Positions 63,907-64,000 of a stretch of DNA of 64,000 nt are shown in pieces. The position numbers were made by a program, and so were the translations under genes. Positions within the stretch are counted from its first letter, which is position 1. Each line of letters begins with the position of its first letter. The DNA comes from Arthrobacter bambusae (GTDB lineage: Bacteria; Actinomycetota; Actinomycetes; Actinomycetales; Micrococcaceae), in the NCBI RefSeq assembly GCF_030812595.1, contig NZ_JAUSSZ010000005.1, positions 203,512-267,511 on the forward strand, read 5' to 3'. The notes beneath the pieces were generated by a model, which did not search any database, was not told the DNA's origin, and saw nothing but the letters and a program-made list of their open reading frames with translations.

Positions 63907-64000
63907 GCGGTTTCTAGGGGTCGTTGCAACACCTGTTGGTTAGGTGGTTAGTAGTAAATCACGTAGGCGCTCGGCTGGAGTTTTCCAGCCGAGCGTTTTG
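63907..64000. other. Right edge: IS-like terminal sequence and hairpin
   Basis: 63907-63933 reads GGCGGTTTCTAGGGGTCGTT then GCAACAC, similar to ends of IS30-family elements as I remember them. A perfect 11-bp hairpin (63968-63978 with 63985-63995) followed by TTTTG ends the window; it is a good intrinsic terminator and may belong to chvE or to the element. The transposase would lie beyond the window, so this is only a suggestion. Confidence 0.3.

Overview
The window is high-GC actinobacterial chromosome, most likely from the Arthrobacter/Pseudarthrobacter/Paenarthrobacter group of Micrococcaceae. This is inferred from GC and codon bias, frequent GTG/TTG starts, the eno-ftsB-DUF501-ppx block, the actinobacterial type of succinate dehydrogenase and a ZTP riboswitch ahead of glyA. 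Most of it is ordinary core chromosome. No cas genes, complete phage or rRNA genes were seen.

Layout. 1-5.5 kb: start of a Bax-inhibitor-1-like gene, then a complete branched-chain amino acid ABC operon (livK-H-M-G-F, minus strand). 5.66 kb: a tRNA with anticodon UAA. 5.9-13.5 kb: ndh, an S8 peptidase, ppx, DUF501, ftsB, eno, mazG. 13.5-23.8 kb: a nucleoside uptake and salvage region (BMP lipoprotein, ABC ATPase, two permeases, cdd, deoA) followed by two tandem dedA genes and adenosine deaminase. 24-26 kb: quinone-type oxidoreductase, ohr and ohrR. 26.0-26.4 kb: a non-coding array of twelve 32-bp units in two outward-facing arms. 26.4-28.8 kb: M20 amidohydrolase and manC. 29-32.6 kb: sdhCDAB (plus strand). 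32.7-42.9 kb: hydrolase, YihY membrane protein, LigT-like protein, trpS, xthA, and a drug-type ABC exporter with a SHOCT protein and a two-component system. 43-46.3 kb: one-carbon genes folD-glyA with a ZTP riboswitch, divergent from purU. 46.3-53.6 kb: methyltransferase, gamma carbonic anhydrase, FAD amine oxidase with an APC permease, alr and a PucR regulator. 53.9-57.2 kb: an island of visibly lower GC with a 79-residue membrane peptide, an ABC ATPase, a polytopic permease, a two-TM protein and a site-2-protease-like membrane metalloprotease. 57.2-64 kb: nitrilase-family gene, then a ROK regulator and a monosaccharide ABC transporter (mmsA-mmsB-chvE). The right edge resembles the end of an insertion sequence.

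How the genes work together. Three import systems (branched-chain amino acids, nucleosides, sugars) share one plan, a secreted binding lipoprotein plus permease and ATPase. In two of them a strong intercistronic hairpin follows the binding-protein gene. folD, glyA and purU all handle folate one-carbon units, and the glyA leader senses ZTP, a sign of low 10-formyl-THF. ohrR and ohr form an autoregulated peroxide-response operon.

The two best candidates for something undescribed are the peptide/ABC/S2P-protease cassette (53.9-57.2 kb), which resembles a membrane-processed bacteriocin or signal-peptide system, and the symmetric 32-bp repeat array (25,997-26,417). Many genes also show a TANNNT hexamer 6-8 nt before the start codon with no Shine-Dalgarno sequence, which predicts leaderless mRNAs.
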